Assembly (NCBI RefSeq): GCF_018687895.1
Contig: NZ_CP061307.1
Span: 1,385,948-1,449,947, forward strand
Source: Polynucleobacter sp. JS-JIR-II-50
Lineage (GTDB): Bacteria; Pseudomonadota; Gammaproteobacteria; Burkholderiales; Burkholderiaceae
Direction of reading: 5' to 3'
DNA length: 64,000 nucleotides
The notes under the pieces were generated by a model. The model was not told the DNA's origin and searched no databases. It saw nothing but the letters and a program-made list of their open reading frames with translations. Below are positions 48,353 to 57,506 of this stretch, piece after piece (position 1 is the first letter of the stretch; the number at the start of each line of letters is the position of its first letter). Made by a program: the position numbers and the translations under genes.

Positions 48353-48453
48353 TTTTCCCGGGGTTAGGCGGTTACCCAAATCTAGAGAACCTTGGATTCC
48401 ATCTCACGGCACAATAGAGCCTTTCGACACAAACCTTTTCTGGAGTAATAAGC

Positions 48454-50145
48454 ATGAAACGCCTCAATGAACGCTCGCGCATGGTCACCGAAGGGGTCGC
48501 ACGCGCACCTAATCGTTCGATGTATTACGCAATGGGTTACGAAGAAAAGGATTTCGTAAAGCCAATGGTTGGTGTTGCGAATGGCCACTCTACTATTACT
48601 CCATGTAATAGTGGTTTACAAAAATTAGCTGATGCTGCTGTTGAAGCCCTAGAAGCAGCTGGTGCAAAAGCACAAGTATTCGGTACACCAACTGTTTCTG
48701 ATGGCATTGGCATGGGTACTGAAGGCATGAAGTATTCCCTAGTGTCACGTGAAGTGATTGCTGACAGTATTGAAGTATGTGTAAATGGTCTTTGGCAAGA
48801 TGGCGTAGTAGTTATTGGCGGCTGCGATAAAAATATGCCAGGCGGCATGATGGCTTTAGCGCGCACTAATGTGCCTGGCATCTATGTCTATGGTGGCACG
48901 ATTAAACCGGGTCATTACAAGGGTAAAGAACTCAATATTGTTTCTGCTTTTGAAGCGGTTGGTGAATTTACATCCGGCCGATTAAGTGAAGAAGATTTAA
49001 AAGGTGTTGAACAGCATGCCTGTCCAGGTAGCGGCTCTTGTGGTGGAATGTACACAGCAAATACGATGAGCTCCTCGTTTGAGGCTTTAGGTATGAGCTT
49101 GCCTTACTCCTCTACGATGGCGAACGTTGATGCTGAAAAAGTAGCAAGTGCTGCCGAATCAGCGCGCGTCCTAGTTGAGGCTGTTAAAAATAACCTGCGC
49201 CCACGTGACATCATCACCAAGAAATCCATTGAAAACGCAGTCAGCGTCATCATGGCGGTTGGCGGATCCACTAATGCTGTTTTGCATTTCTTGGCCATTA
49301 CCAGCGCTGCTGAAATTGATTGGACGATTGATGACTTTGAGCGCATTCGTAAACGCGTTCCAGTGATCGTAGATATGAAACCATCCGGCACTTACCTTGC
49401 AACGGACTTGCATCAAGCCGGCGGCATTCCACAAGTCATGAAGATTTTGCTTGATGGCGGATTGCTCCACGGCGACTGCATGACTATCACTGGAAAAACG
49501 ATTGCTGAAGTATTGAAGGATGTTCCATCCGTACCGCGCGCCGATCAAAAAGTGATTCGCACCTTAGATAATCCTTTGTATAAACAAGGTCACTTGGCAA
49601 TTTTGAAGGGCAATATTTCTCCAGAAGGTTGTGTGGCCAAGATTACCGGCCTCAAGAACCCATCGATCACTGGCCCAGCCCGTGTATTTGATTCTGAGGA
49701 CGATGCCATGGCGGCCATCATGGCCCAGAAGATCAAGGATGGTGACATCGTTGTGATTCGTTATGAAGGCCCAAAAGGCGGCCCTGGGATGCGTGAGATG
49801 CTTGCCCCAACCTCTGCTCTTGTAGGACAAGGTCTAGGTGAGTCTGTAGGCCTCATCACTGATGGCCGATTCTCTGGTGGTACCTGGGGTATGGTTGTGG
49901 GTCACGTAGCTCCTGAAGCCTATGTAGGCGGCACGATTGCTCTCATTCATGAAGGGGACTCGGTAACCATTGATGCCCATCAACTACTGATTCAATTGAA
50001 CGTTGATGAGGTAGAAATTTCGAAGCGTCGCGCAGCTTGGGTGCAACCTAAGCCTCGCTACACTCGCGGCTTATTGGCAAAATATGCTCGCCTTGCAAGT
50101 ACCGCAAGTAAAGGTGCGGTAACTGACTTGAACTTGGGTGACTAA
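48454..50145 (+). CDS. ilvD: Dihydroxy-acid dehydratase IlvD
   Basis: 563 residues. Cluster and metal motifs: [46 protein letters not shown], and [19 protein letters not shown] near the C-terminus. It makes the 2-keto acids leading to valine, isoleucine, leucine and pantothenate, using an Fe-S cluster. Length and sequence class match the 560-residue bacterial IlvD. CTGGAGTAA precedes the ATG, and a strong terminator follows. The gene stands alone. Confidence 0.95.
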   Translation: MKRLNERSRMVTEGVARAPNRSMYYAMGYEEKDFVKPMVGVANGHSTITPCNSGLQKLADAAVEALEAAGAKAQVFGTPTVSDGIGMGTEGMKYSLVSREVIADSIEVCVNGLWQDGVVVIGGCDKNMPGGMMALARTNVPGIYVYGGTIKPGHYKGKELNIVSAFEAVGEFTSGRLSEEDLKGVEQHACPGSGSCGGMYTANTMSSSFEALGMSLPYSSTMANVDAEKVASAAESARVLVEAVKNNLRPRDIITKKSIENAVSVIMAVGGSTNAVLHFLAITSAAEIDWTIDDFERIRKRVPVIVDMKPSGTYLATDLHQAGGIPQVMKILLDGGLLHGDCMTITGKTIAEVLKDVPSVPRADQKVIRTLDNPLYKQGHLAILKGNISPEGCVAKITGLKNPSITGPARVFDSEDDAMAAIMAQKIKDGDIVVIRYEGPKGGPGMREMLAPTSALVGQGLGESVGLITDGRFSGGTWGMVVGHVAPEAYVGGTIALIHEGDSVTIDAHQLLIQLNVDEVEISKRRAAWVQPKPRYTRGLLAKYARLASTASKGAVTDLNLGD

Positions 50146-50170
50146 GTTAATCAAGTAGGAGCCTTAAAAG

Positions 50171-50203
50171 AAAAAGCCCCCAGGTAAAACTAGGGGCTTT
50201 TTT
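50171..50203. terminator. Terminator between ilvD and the copper operon
   Basis: AAAAAGCCCC pairs with GGGGCTTTTTT with an additional inner CTA/TAG-type pairing; A and T runs flank it, so it works in both directions. Confidence 0.88.
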
Positions 50204-50230
50204 ATTACGTCTACCACCAAATCTAATGAC

Positions 50231-50707
50231 TTAGTGCTTCATAACTCCAGCGCCCATTGCATTAACTGGCATCTTAACCTCAACATCACCTGCCTTAGCA
50301 AACTTTAACTTCACGGGAACAGTTTCACCTGCAGCTAATGGAGCTTTAATGTTGATAAACATTAAGTGCAAGCCACCAGGTTTTAATTCAATAGCACCAC
50401 CTGCTGGCACAGCGATATTCTTCACTTGACGCATCTTCATGACGTTACCCTCCATCGCCATCTCATGGAGCTGCACTTCACCTGCAACAGGTGAGCTGGC
50501 AGAGACCAATTGATCAGCAGCGCCTTTATTCTCAATCTTCATAAAGCCTCCGGCTACCTGCTGGCCAGGAACTGTGGCGCGGGTATAAGCATCTTCAATT
50601 TTGATAGCGTTAGTGGTGACTGTTTTGGAAATGTTTTGCGCCCATGCCGATCCCACTAAAGCCATCCCCGCAACAGCACACAGTGTTACCAATAGTTTTA
50701 TCTTCAT
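50231..50707 (-). CDS. PCuAC-family periplasmic copper chaperone
   Basis: 158 residues. Signal peptide MKIKLLVTLCAVAGMALVGSAWA, then DAYTRATVPGQQVAGGFMKIENKG, and the Cu(I) site H-x10-M-x21-H-x-M pattern: LHEMAMEGNVMKMRQV and PGGLHLMFINIK. PCuAC delivers copper to the CuA or CuB site of cytochrome oxidase. It is the last gene of a five-gene copper-type operon. A His near the C-terminus (VMKH) may add a ligand. Confidence 0.92.
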   Translation of the reverse strand: MKIKLLVTLCAVAGMALVGSAWAQNISKTVTTNAIKIEDAYTRATVPGQQVAGGFMKIENKGAADQLVSASSPVAGEVQLHEMAMEGNVMKMRQVKNIAVPAGGAIELKPGGLHLMFINIKAPLAAGETVPVKLKFAKAGDVEVKMPVNAMGAGVMKH

Positions 50708-50744
50708 TTATTTTCTCCCAGTAATTGATAAGCGATTCATTTAA

Positions 50745-51221
50745 TTATGGTTTAACTATCAAAGCATTTTGTAATTGTTGAAAGTCTACTAAGCCTGTTT
50801 TTCTGGTAGCTTTGCCATTTTTATCAATCACTATGGTTGTCGGTGTTTCACCATGCCATTTAGGATCGATTTCATAGCGCAGGCGCTCATCAAAAGGCGC
50901 TGCGACATAATAATTATTGGCCTTATCCAGATTTGCTTTGCTCAACATTTTTTTCATCGACTCGGTTGAGACATCATCAACCTGAATAAAAACTACTTTA
51001 GCACTTGGATTGTTTTTGATAAAAAGACCCCACTGCGGCATCTCTTTAACGCAGGATGGACAAGTCACCCCCCAAAAATTAATAGCCAGAGGTCCACCAT
51101 TTGCGGCTTTGATGATGGATTTCCAATCGCCTGCCTGATAAGGCTTCAGATATACTGGATCGGCAAAGGTAAACCCAGCCACCGATAAGGCGAGTATAAA
51201 AAAGAGCCAATATCTTTTCAT
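50745..51221 (-). CDS. TlpA-like periplasmic thioredoxin
   Basis: 158 residues. N-terminal signal/anchor (about 4-20), thioredoxin fold with WGVTCPSCVKEMPQWG (active site CPSC), and a cis-Pro region ETPTTIVID. TlpA/ScoI-like proteins reduce Cys of copper sites during oxidase assembly. It overlaps the upstream BNR-repeat gene by ATGA. The pairing with PCuAC supports a copper-delivery role. Confidence 0.85.
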   Translation of the reverse strand: MKRYWLFFILALSVAGFTFADPVYLKPYQAGDWKSIIKAANGGPLAINFWGVTCPSCVKEMPQWGLFIKNNPSAKVVFIQVDDVSTESMKKMLSKANLDKANNYYVAAPFDERLRYEIDPKWHGETPTTIVIDKNGKATRKTGLVDFQQLQNALIVKP

Positions 51222-52468
51222 TGCTTTTGTCCAATATTAATTAACTGGTATCCATCATGACGCGTAAGCCAGGATAAAAATACAAGATTCTCTTGAGCTA
51301 GCAACAAGGGATGGTCACTATAACCTGCTGTACTAGATAGTATTTTAGGAGTTGCCCAAGTTTTTCCATTGTCGCTAGATTCTTTTAAATATACGGAAGA
51401 TTGCACACCATCAAATTCTTTCCATACCAACCAAACTTGCTGGCCCAATGCCAATAGATATGGCCTGGAAACATTGGCACTTTCAGAGCCTAAGCGACTA
51501 GGCTTGGAATAGGTGGCACCTTGATTGGTGGAGTTGGCATAAAACACTCCGGAGCGCTTACTGCCTTGGGTATACCAAGCCACATGGAATGTGTCGTCAT
51601 TTGATACTGCTATGGATGGCCCATGATGTGGGCAAGCATCCGTTTTCCAATTATCATCAGCCACCTTACGGATTGGTCCTGCACCTGAAGCTGAAATCAC
51701 TTGGCTGGCCTGATCCCGAATGCCTCCAGGAAATATTGCTCTGTATGCCAGCACAGGATTGCCATTGGGATCAAGACTGCCACCGATGCGACAGCACTCA
51801 CAACTACTCTCATTGGCAAAGCGTTCTATCTGGAAGCTTTTGCCTCCGTCCCGAGAAAAAGAATAGGCAATTGAGCCGCCAAGACGATTTTGTCCACCCT
51901 GTTTCGCCGCAGAAACTAAACGCTTATCGATCCACGAGATAAAAATATCGCCATCTGGCTTTATCAGAACGGATGGAAAACGCTGACTGGAGCTGTCATT
52001 GACCAAGGACTCTGGTTTGGCGAATGTCTTAGCCCCATCGGTCGATCTAGCAGTATTAATTTGCGCATTCCAACTAGTGTCTTTGAAAAAAGCATATGCC
52101 AAAAAGACATTCCCTTGTTTATCAGCAACAATTTGCGGACGTGCATCAGCGCCAGCGTCTAATGTTTTACCGTGCTCAGCAATTTTGACTGATGGTGAGA
52201 ATGTTTTTCCTAAATCAGAAGACTGCGCAACAGCAACTACACCATTTGCCGTCCATGCCAGCAAGAGCTTTCCATCCTGCGTAAAAAATGGGGTTGCAGC
52301 ATTGGCACACTCCAAACCAGCGCCCTGACAGGTATTGTCAGGCTTTGCACTAGCCATAGACAACGAATGATCCATTTGCATTTGCGCTTGCGCAGGAAGG
52401 CTCAGCGCCCCCAATAGAAGCGCTCCGAGCAATAAGAATCGATTAAAAGAGTATGGGGTCGGATTCAT
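51218..52468 (-). CDS. BNR-repeat (sialidase-fold) exported protein with Cys cluster, copper-operon member
   Basis: 416 residues with signal peptide (about 1-29). At least four Asp-box-like repeats (SSDLGKTFSPS, STDGAKTFAKP, SRDGGKSFQIE, SSDNGKTWATP) give a six-bladed propeller. It would be auto-labelled exo-alpha-sialidase, but the catalytic Arg triad is not evident and no sialic acid genes are near. Instead it has NESSCECCRIGG, a CPHHGPS segment and a Met/His-rich mature start MQMDHSLSM, all potential copper ligands. It lies 2 bp after the TonB receptor gene and overlaps the TlpA-like gene. A copper-binding role is inferred. Confidence 0.75.
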   Translation of the reverse strand: MNPTPYSFNRFLLLGALLLGALSLPAQAQMQMDHSLSMASAKPDNTCQGAGLECANAATPFFTQDGKLLLAWTANGVVAVAQSSDLGKTFSPSVKIAEHGKTLDAGADARPQIVADKQGNVFLAYAFFKDTSWNAQINTARSTDGAKTFAKPESLVNDSSSQRFPSVLIKPDGDIFISWIDKRLVSAAKQGGQNRLGGSIAYSFSRDGGKSFQIERFANESSCECCRIGGSLDPNGNPVLAYRAIFPGGIRDQASQVISASGAGPIRKVADDNWKTDACPHHGPSIAVSNDDTFHVAWYTQGSKRSGVFYANSTNQGATYSKPSRLGSESANVSRPYLLALGQQVWLVWKEFDGVQSSVYLKESSDNGKTWATPKILSSTAGYSDHPLLLAQENLVFLSWLTRHDGYQLINIGQKQ

Positions 52469-52470
52469 GA

Positions 52471-54663
52471 TTAGAAGATGATACGTGCACCTACAGTAAT
52501 GCTCTGTGGTTGCCCAGCGATATAACTTCCTTGACTAGTTCCCGTACCGTAAGTGATATAGCTTCGATTGAACATATTGATCACACTGGCAAATACCGAG
52601 GCTTCTGGCGTTAATTGGTGGTTCACCTTTAAACCAACAACTGCATAGGAAGGAACTGGTAAGGTGTGTGCGCCATCCAACCAAGAGTTACCAATATAAC
52701 GAACATTGGCTGTCAGACTAGTCTTTGGAAGCGGCATATAGGTCACTCCTGCATAACCCATGTTTTGTGGCACACCGCCAACCTGAGATCCGATTGGATT
52801 TAAGGATGCACTAACCCCCGAACCAATCCAGGTAAGGATGGTGTTCGTGTGAGTATAGGTACCATCAACAGCCCACTGAGCATTGAGATCATGATGCGCC
52901 TGAACTTCAAGTCCGCGACTTTGAAGATTCTGATTATTACCATACAAACTAAATGTTTGGCCATTCGCTCCGGTACAAACTGAGATTGGACAACCTGCAG
53001 CAGCGGCTTGCGCCTGAGAAACATTGGGTGCATAAACTGCGTTTTTTACATTCGCGTTAAAGCCCGTGATCTGCACAAAGCCCGCATTCCAGCGATAGTC
53101 AGTCCCTAGCTCATAGCCAGTCATGTTCTCGGGGCTCAGCAATGGATTGGCCAGACTAACGCTCGTTGAATTTCCATAAGTACGAAGCGTGTTGTTCAAA
53201 CCAGGCGCATGGAAACCCTGGTAGGCCGCACCCCTAAAATCCCACTCCTTTGTAGCCTGCAATAACAAGCCCAGATTCGGACTGAACTTATATACAGTTT
53301 GATTAGGGACATTGGTGTAATTTTGAACACCATTTGCACCTGCGATCCAATAGGTTGGAGTTTGACTTTGCCATTGATCCTCTCGAAGCGAGAGAGTGGC
53401 TTGCAATGGGATGGCATCTGTTTTCGCCTTCATTTGTGCCATCACACCATAAAACTGTTGCTGACCTTTTGCGTAATCAGAAGAGGTAACTACTCCATTT
53501 GCATATCCAGCAGCAGAGCTAAAGGAATTCGTTAAATTCTGTGCGGCTACCTGTCTTCCATCAACACTTACCACCACCTGATTGATGGTTTGATCCTTTA
53601 AGTCATGGGTATATTGGGCAGATGCTCCCAGTGTTGAATAAGGATCGTTATAGTTGGCACTAATATAGGCTGGTGTTGCACCGCTATTACTGACATTTTG
53701 CTGCCAAAGAGTGGTGTTTTCGTAAAACGCATTTACTTGAACCTTTTGCGCTGCGCTCAAACGTGTAGTTGCTCCTCCAGAAAAAGTAGTTTCTTGAGTT
53801 GTCTTGGTAGCAAAGTTATATCCACCAGTAGGTAGATTTTGCATATTGTGGGAGCCAAGATTAAAAAACACATCCGTATCAGAACTTAATTTCAAGGCTC
53901 CTTGAAGTCGGTAATTTGCACTGTTAGCGCTTTCAGGACCCATCCCGGGTAATCGAGGCGCAGACTGCCCCGCTTTATTCTTTGCTGGATATACTGTTGC
54001 CGGAGAAATAGTAGGCTGGTTAATATAGCCATCAGTATTAAAGTAGTCTGCAGATACTCGCAGCTTTAATACGTCATTTACTGCCACTTCTTTTGAAGCC
54101 GCTACATTGCTTGTATTGTATGAGCCATAACTGGCAGATACTTCGCCTTTGTTATCGTTAATGGGCTTGGTCGTGATGTTGATTAGACCGCCCATGCCAT
54201 AGTTACCATAAAGATTGGAGACGCCACCGCGTACCAGCTCTACATCCTGCACTGCTGAGAGCGGGACAAGATTCCATTGAATGGTTCCATACATAGCATC
54301 GTTTGCAGGCAGCCCATCGATCAGCGCCAGAGTCCGCGCAGCACCAAGACCACGGACATTCAAACTTTGACCGGTGGGGTCCTTTTCATAATACGGTTGA
54401 TCATTTAAAAATACGCTTGCTTGATTCTTTAAGACCTGGTCAACCGTCATTTCCGGGGCATTTTGAATATCTTCATTCGTCAAAATAGAAGTATTTTGAG
54501 TCATGTCCTTTAACTCGGTACCAGAGCGGGTAGCACTAACAACCACATCACCTATTTTTTGACCGTAGTCAGGTGGCTGCGCAATTTGTGCTTGCGCGTT
54601 GATTAGCACCGACCCAAATAGCACGCCCACGCATGCGCTGATTTTCTTTTGCTTAAACAACAT
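52471..54663 (-). CDS. TonB-dependent outer membrane receptor, probably for copper
   Basis: 730 residues. Signal peptide (about 1-25), TonB box/plug domain (about 35-165; VVVSATRSGTELKDM, VDQVLKNQASVFLND, VRGLGAARTLALIDGLPAND) and a 22-strand barrel ending in SITVGARIIF. The substrate is not read from the barrel with certainty. Membership of a PCuAC/TlpA operon and an HxM (HNM) near the first barrel strands recall OprC/NosA copper receptors. Iron siderophores remain an alternative, but no siderophore genes are near. Confidence 0.82.
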   Translation of the reverse strand: MLFKQKKISACVGVLFGSVLINAQAQIAQPPDYGQKIGDVVVSATRSGTELKDMTQNTSILTNEDIQNAPEMTVDQVLKNQASVFLNDQPYYEKDPTGQSLNVRGLGAARTLALIDGLPANDAMYGTIQWNLVPLSAVQDVELVRGGVSNLYGNYGMGGLINITTKPINDNKGEVSASYGSYNTSNVAASKEVAVNDVLKLRVSADYFNTDGYINQPTISPATVYPAKNKAGQSAPRLPGMGPESANSANYRLQGALKLSSDTDVFFNLGSHNMQNLPTGGYNFATKTTQETTFSGGATTRLSAAQKVQVNAFYENTTLWQQNVSNSGATPAYISANYNDPYSTLGASAQYTHDLKDQTINQVVVSVDGRQVAAQNLTNSFSSAAGYANGVVTSSDYAKGQQQFYGVMAQMKAKTDAIPLQATLSLREDQWQSQTPTYWIAGANGVQNYTNVPNQTVYKFSPNLGLLLQATKEWDFRGAAYQGFHAPGLNNTLRTYGNSTSVSLANPLLSPENMTGYELGTDYRWNAGFVQITGFNANVKNAVYAPNVSQAQAAAAGCPISVCTGANGQTFSLYGNNQNLQSRGLEVQAHHDLNAQWAVDGTYTHTNTILTWIGSGVSASLNPIGSQVGGVPQNMGYAGVTYMPLPKTSLTANVRYIGNSWLDGAHTLPVPSYAVVGLKVNHQLTPEASVFASVINMFNRSYITYGTGTSQGSYIAGQPQSITVGARIIF

Positions 54664-54742
54664 CTACTACTCCACTGATTATTATGACAACGTAATATTT
54701 TTTCGTTGCCTACTACATAGCTAGGCTATGCCCTAATATTGA

Positions 54743-55114
54743 TTAGGCTTGTGCTGGTGGAGCTGCTGAAGGTGGAGTTACCCAAACAACAAGTGGTTTG
54801 GGTGATTGGTAGAAAAGCTGAGGCAGCAGAGCTAAAGTCTGTGGAGCTTCAAATCTGAGATTAGTATTGAATGCCGGAGTGATAACGCTCTGCGCTACAC
54901 AATACGGGCATGGCTGCATGTGATTGGCAACGTCTTGCCCGTCATCTTGAACATCGATTTGCATCTTGCCGCCATCGACAGAACAAATCTCCATTGCAAA
55001 ACCTTCGCCATGCTTAGCCATGGAAACTGCTTGAGATGCAGCTGGCGCAAGCGCACTCATTGCAATTGCCAAGGTAGCAATCCAGTGAACGAAGCGGTTT
55101 TTGGAGGAGTTCAT
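54743..55114 (-). CDS. DUF2946-like exported small protein, first gene of the copper operon
   Basis: 123 residues. A signal peptide (about 10-30, IATLAIAMSALAPAASQA) precedes a short mature part with a CSVDGG and an HMQPCPYCVAQ motif, the C-x2-C plus His pattern typical of DUF2946, which is often found beside copper receptors. The tail is Pro/Ala-rich. It lies 79 bp upstream of the TonB receptor on the same strand. It probably binds copper in the periplasm; the role is unproven. Confidence 0.75.
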   Translation of the reverse strand: MNSSKNRFVHWIATLAIAMSALAPAASQAVSMAKHGEGFAMEICSVDGGKMQIDVQDDGQDVANHMQPCPYCVAQSVITPAFNTNLRFEAPQTLALLPQLFYQSPKPLVVWVTPPSAAPPAQA

Positions 55115-55184
55115 GATGGTGGAATTTTATCTGATTTAAGCCGCCGACTGATCCTGCCAGACTTTACTTTATTTTGGGCAAACA

Positions 55185-55208
55185 AAAAGGGGTCCGAAGA
55201 CCCCTTTT
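55185..55208 (-). terminator. Terminator of the OFA-family transporter gene
   Basis: Perfect 10-bp stem AAAAGGGGTC/GACCCCTTTT with a TTCG tetraloop on the minus strand and a T run, 19 bp past the stop codon. Confidence 0.9.
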
Positions 55209-55227
55209 CTTAGGCTTTTAACCTGAA

Positions 55228-56490
55228 TTACATAGAAGCAGAACGCTCGATGAGTTTGCGACGCATTGGACGCAATACAAACCAAGCCAAGATCGCAGCA
55301 GTTCCATTCAAGAAACTCGCAACCCAGAACACCACTTCCCAGCCACCAGTAGTAGCCACCAATACGCTAGACAAAGGCACTAACAATGAAGCAGTTCCTT
55401 TTGCTGTGTAGAGGAGACCTGCGTTACCAGCAGCATAGGTTGATCCAAAAGTATCAGCGTTAGTTGATGGGAACAAGCTATAGATCTCACCCCAGGCAAA
55501 GAACACTAAACCAGTTAACAGAACAAACATGACTGGATCGCGACCGAGGTAATACAAACCAAGAATACCTAAGCACTCAAATGAGAAGCATAAGGTCATA
55601 GTTTGTTCGCGGCCAATCTTGTCTGATACCCAACCAAAGAAAGGACGGGTCAAGCCGTTCAATACACGGTCAACAGTCAAAGCAAAGGTCAGAGCAGGTA
55701 ATGCCAAGCCCATCAAGCTTACAGTTACGCCAGCAATTTGGAAGTCTTTAGCAATTGGGCCTAATTGAGCAGTAGCCATCAAGCCACCAGCCGCAACCAT
55801 GACGAACATGAGATACATGATCCAGAACACAGGCTGCTTCACCATCTCCATCGGGCGGAAATCTTTACGAGTCTGAGCAACGGCAGCTTTAACAGTAGTG
55901 ATAACGCCTTTGATCGGCTTAGAAAGCAACAAACTCAATACAACTACGATTGAACCCTGCCAGATGCCGAAGTACCAGAACGCATCTTGATAACCTTGAT
56001 TAGCAATCATGTTTGCGATTGGAATAACAGTTAATGCGGAGCCTGCACCAAAGCCTGCAGCAGTCATACCAGCAGCTAAACCACGACGATCTGGGAACCA
56101 CTTGAGCGCATTGCCTACGCAAGTACCGTAAACAGCACCAGCACCCACACCACTAACAGCAGCAGCTACGTAGAGCATAGTTAATGTATCTGCATGGGAA
56201 TTCATGATCCAGCCAAGGCCGCATAAAATGCCGCCGCAGAAAACAACTGGGCGTGGACCAAACTTATCAACGAGATAACCTTCGATTGGCACCAACCAAG
56301 TTTCGGTCAATACGAAAATGGTGAATGCAACTTGAATCGCTGCACGACCCCAACCAAACTTAGCGTCGATTGGGTTTACAAATAAAGTCCAACCGTATTG
56401 CAAGTTTGCAATCATCGACATACAAATGATGCCAATTAGTAGCTGAAACCAACGACCTCCTAAAGGTCCTGCAGTTTTCTCGCCGCTCAT
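55228..56490 (-). CDS. OFA-family MFS transporter (oxalate/formate antiporter type)
   Basis: 420 residues with 12 membrane helices. FVLTETWLVPIEGYLVDKFGPRPVVFCGGILCGLGW and SGVGAGAVYGTCVGNALKWFPDRRGLAAGMTAAGFGAGS are OFA signatures, and NGLTRPFFGWVSDKIGRE marks the second half. The family includes oxalate:formate antiporters but many members carry other monocarboxylates. No oxalate-degrading genes (frc, oxc) are near, so the substrate is open. It has its own terminator. Confidence 0.88.
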   Translation of the reverse strand: MSGEKTAGPLGGRWFQLLIGIICMSMIANLQYGWTLFVNPIDAKFGWGRAAIQVAFTIFVLTETWLVPIEGYLVDKFGPRPVVFCGGILCGLGWIMNSHADTLTMLYVAAAVSGVGAGAVYGTCVGNALKWFPDRRGLAAGMTAAGFGAGSALTVIPIANMIANQGYQDAFWYFGIWQGSIVVVLSLLLSKPIKGVITTVKAAVAQTRKDFRPMEMVKQPVFWIMYLMFVMVAAGGLMATAQLGPIAKDFQIAGVTVSLMGLALPALTFALTVDRVLNGLTRPFFGWVSDKIGREQTMTLCFSFECLGILGLYYLGRDPVMFVLLTGLVFFAWGEIYSLFPSTNADTFGSTYAAGNAGLLYTAKGTASLLVPLSSVLVATTGGWEVVFWVASFLNGTAAILAWFVLRPMRRKLIERSASM

Positions 56491-56619
56491 CCTAAATCTC
56501 CTATTTTTGCTTTTTATAAATACTCATCACACCCAAAAATTTGGGTTATGTGATTTTTAAGCATTTACACATTGGAATACTTGACACTAATCAAGTTTTC
56601 CTCAATTCCCCACTAGTGA

Positions 56620-56664
56620 TTACCCTTGCCTTAACCCCATGAAATATAAGCTTTACAAGGGTAA
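56620..56664. repeat. Spaced inverted repeat upstream of the OFA transporter
   Basis: TTACCCTTG (56620-56628) and CAAGGGTAA (56656-56664), perfect 9-bp arms separated by 27 bp, about 130-170 bp upstream of the transporter start. The rest of 56491-56709 shows no gene. Confidence 0.45.
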
Positions 56665-56709
56665 ATCAGCGGATTTTCTGTACCGCTGACTAGCGACGAT
56701 AGGAATGAA

Positions 56710-56733
56710 AAAAGCCACCCGAAGGTGGCTTTT
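56710..56733 (-). terminator. Terminator of the 35-residue gene
   Basis: Minus strand AAAAGCCACC-TTCG-GGTGGCTTTT followed by T residues, 22 bp past the small gene's stop codon. Confidence 0.88.
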
Positions 56734-56754
56734 GAATTGCTGTAATTTTTTAAA

Positions 56755-56862
56755 TTACATGCCGCGATATGCACCGTCGAAATCATAGTGACGAGCAGGC
56801 TTGTCTTGGCTTGGTTTGCTTTCTGTGAAAAGCTGGTTAATCATATTCAATAAAACAGTCAT
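56755..56862 (-). CDS. 35-residue protein gene, unknown function
   Basis: A short frame starting at ATG 56862, with AAGGAG at seven nt spacing, coding MTVLLNMINQLFTES, then a polar KPSQDKPAR stretch and the end HYDFDGAYRGM. The N-terminal half could be an amphipathic helix. It has every sign of a real transcription unit: promoter (56891-56919), ribosome site, stop at 56755-56757 and TTCG-loop terminator. I recognise no family. It is upstream of the OFA transporter but separated by its terminator. Confidence 0.7.
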   Translation of the reverse strand: MTVLLNMINQLFTESKPSQDKPARHYDFDGAYRGM

Positions 56863-56890
56863 TTGAATCTCCTTAAGGGTTAGTACCTAG

Positions 56891-56919
56891 AGTATAACCC
56901 TAATACTATTGCAGTGCAA
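56891..56919 (-). promoter_or_regulatory. Promoter of the 35-residue gene
   Basis: Minus strand TTGCAC (56914-56919), 17-bp spacer, TATACT (56891-56896). The expected start site is near 56884, leaving a leader of about 22 nt with the AAGGAG ribosome site. Confidence 0.6.
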
Positions 56920-57038
56920 CAGGCCAAAAAAACGGGCAAAAGTATCTTAAGCCTTTGTTTTTAAAGGAGATTGGCTCAATTTAGGGAAAAATGCTTTATT
57001 GACGCCTGCTGACTTGGGATTAGCGCGGCAAATCCTTT

Positions 57039-57506
57039 TTAGCGGAACCGATCTAGCAGTTTTTTGCTGACTTTATCCAATTGCGTAGAGTCTTTGATGA
57101 GAAATTGCAGTCCGTTGGAATCGGCAATCAGCAATGTATTGCCAGCAATTCGACGAATATCTTCCTCGCCCTTGAGGCGAATTCGAGTTGGACCTCGATC
57201 CGTTTCGATATCCCAAATACTAGGGGTGGCAAACGTAGAAACCTTAGTGATCTTCTCAACGACTGGCATGAATTCGCGTTCAGCCAATTCTTCCTCAATC
57301 AATCCAAGTTCTGCTTCAGAAATTGCAGTGACATCTGGAAACCAGCAAAGCTCTTTTCCAGATTGATTCATGATGCCAATACCAGCAGCAGGCGCAGTAA
57401 TTGGAAAAGCCCTGACAGGATGAACGCCAATGTGTCGCTCACCCTTGTTATCGATAAAGACTAGACGGCCTAGCGCATCACGCTCTAGCTGATGAGTCGT
57501 ACTCAT
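57039..57506 (-). CDS. Cyanophycin-associated DUF1854 protein
   Basis: 155 residues. DALGRLVFIDNKGERHIGVHPVRAFPITAP, GKELCWFPDV and RRIAGNTLLIADSNGLQFLIKDSTQLDKVSKKLLDRF fit the DUF1854 family, which accompanies an ABC transporter in cyanophycin gene clusters of betaproteobacteria. No signal peptide. It overlaps the ABC gene by ATGA (57503-57506). The function is unknown; the constant pairing suggests a subunit or regulator of the transporter. Confidence 0.85.
   Translation of the reverse strand: MSTTHQLERDALGRLVFIDNKGERHIGVHPVRAFPITAPAAGIGIMNQSGKELCWFPDVTAISEAELGLIEEELAEREFMPVVEKITKVSTFATPSIWDIETDRGPTRIRLKGEEDIRRIAGNTLLIADSNGLQFLIKDSTQLDKVSKKLLDRFR

Noticed and set aside
48233..48453. Attenuator with leader peptide before ilvD
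   Set aside because: No short frame rich in Val, Ile or Leu and no terminator hairpin were found.
54664..54742. Cobalamin riboswitch before the TonB receptor
   Set aside because: The gap is only 79 bp, too short for such a riboswitch, and no B12-box was seen.
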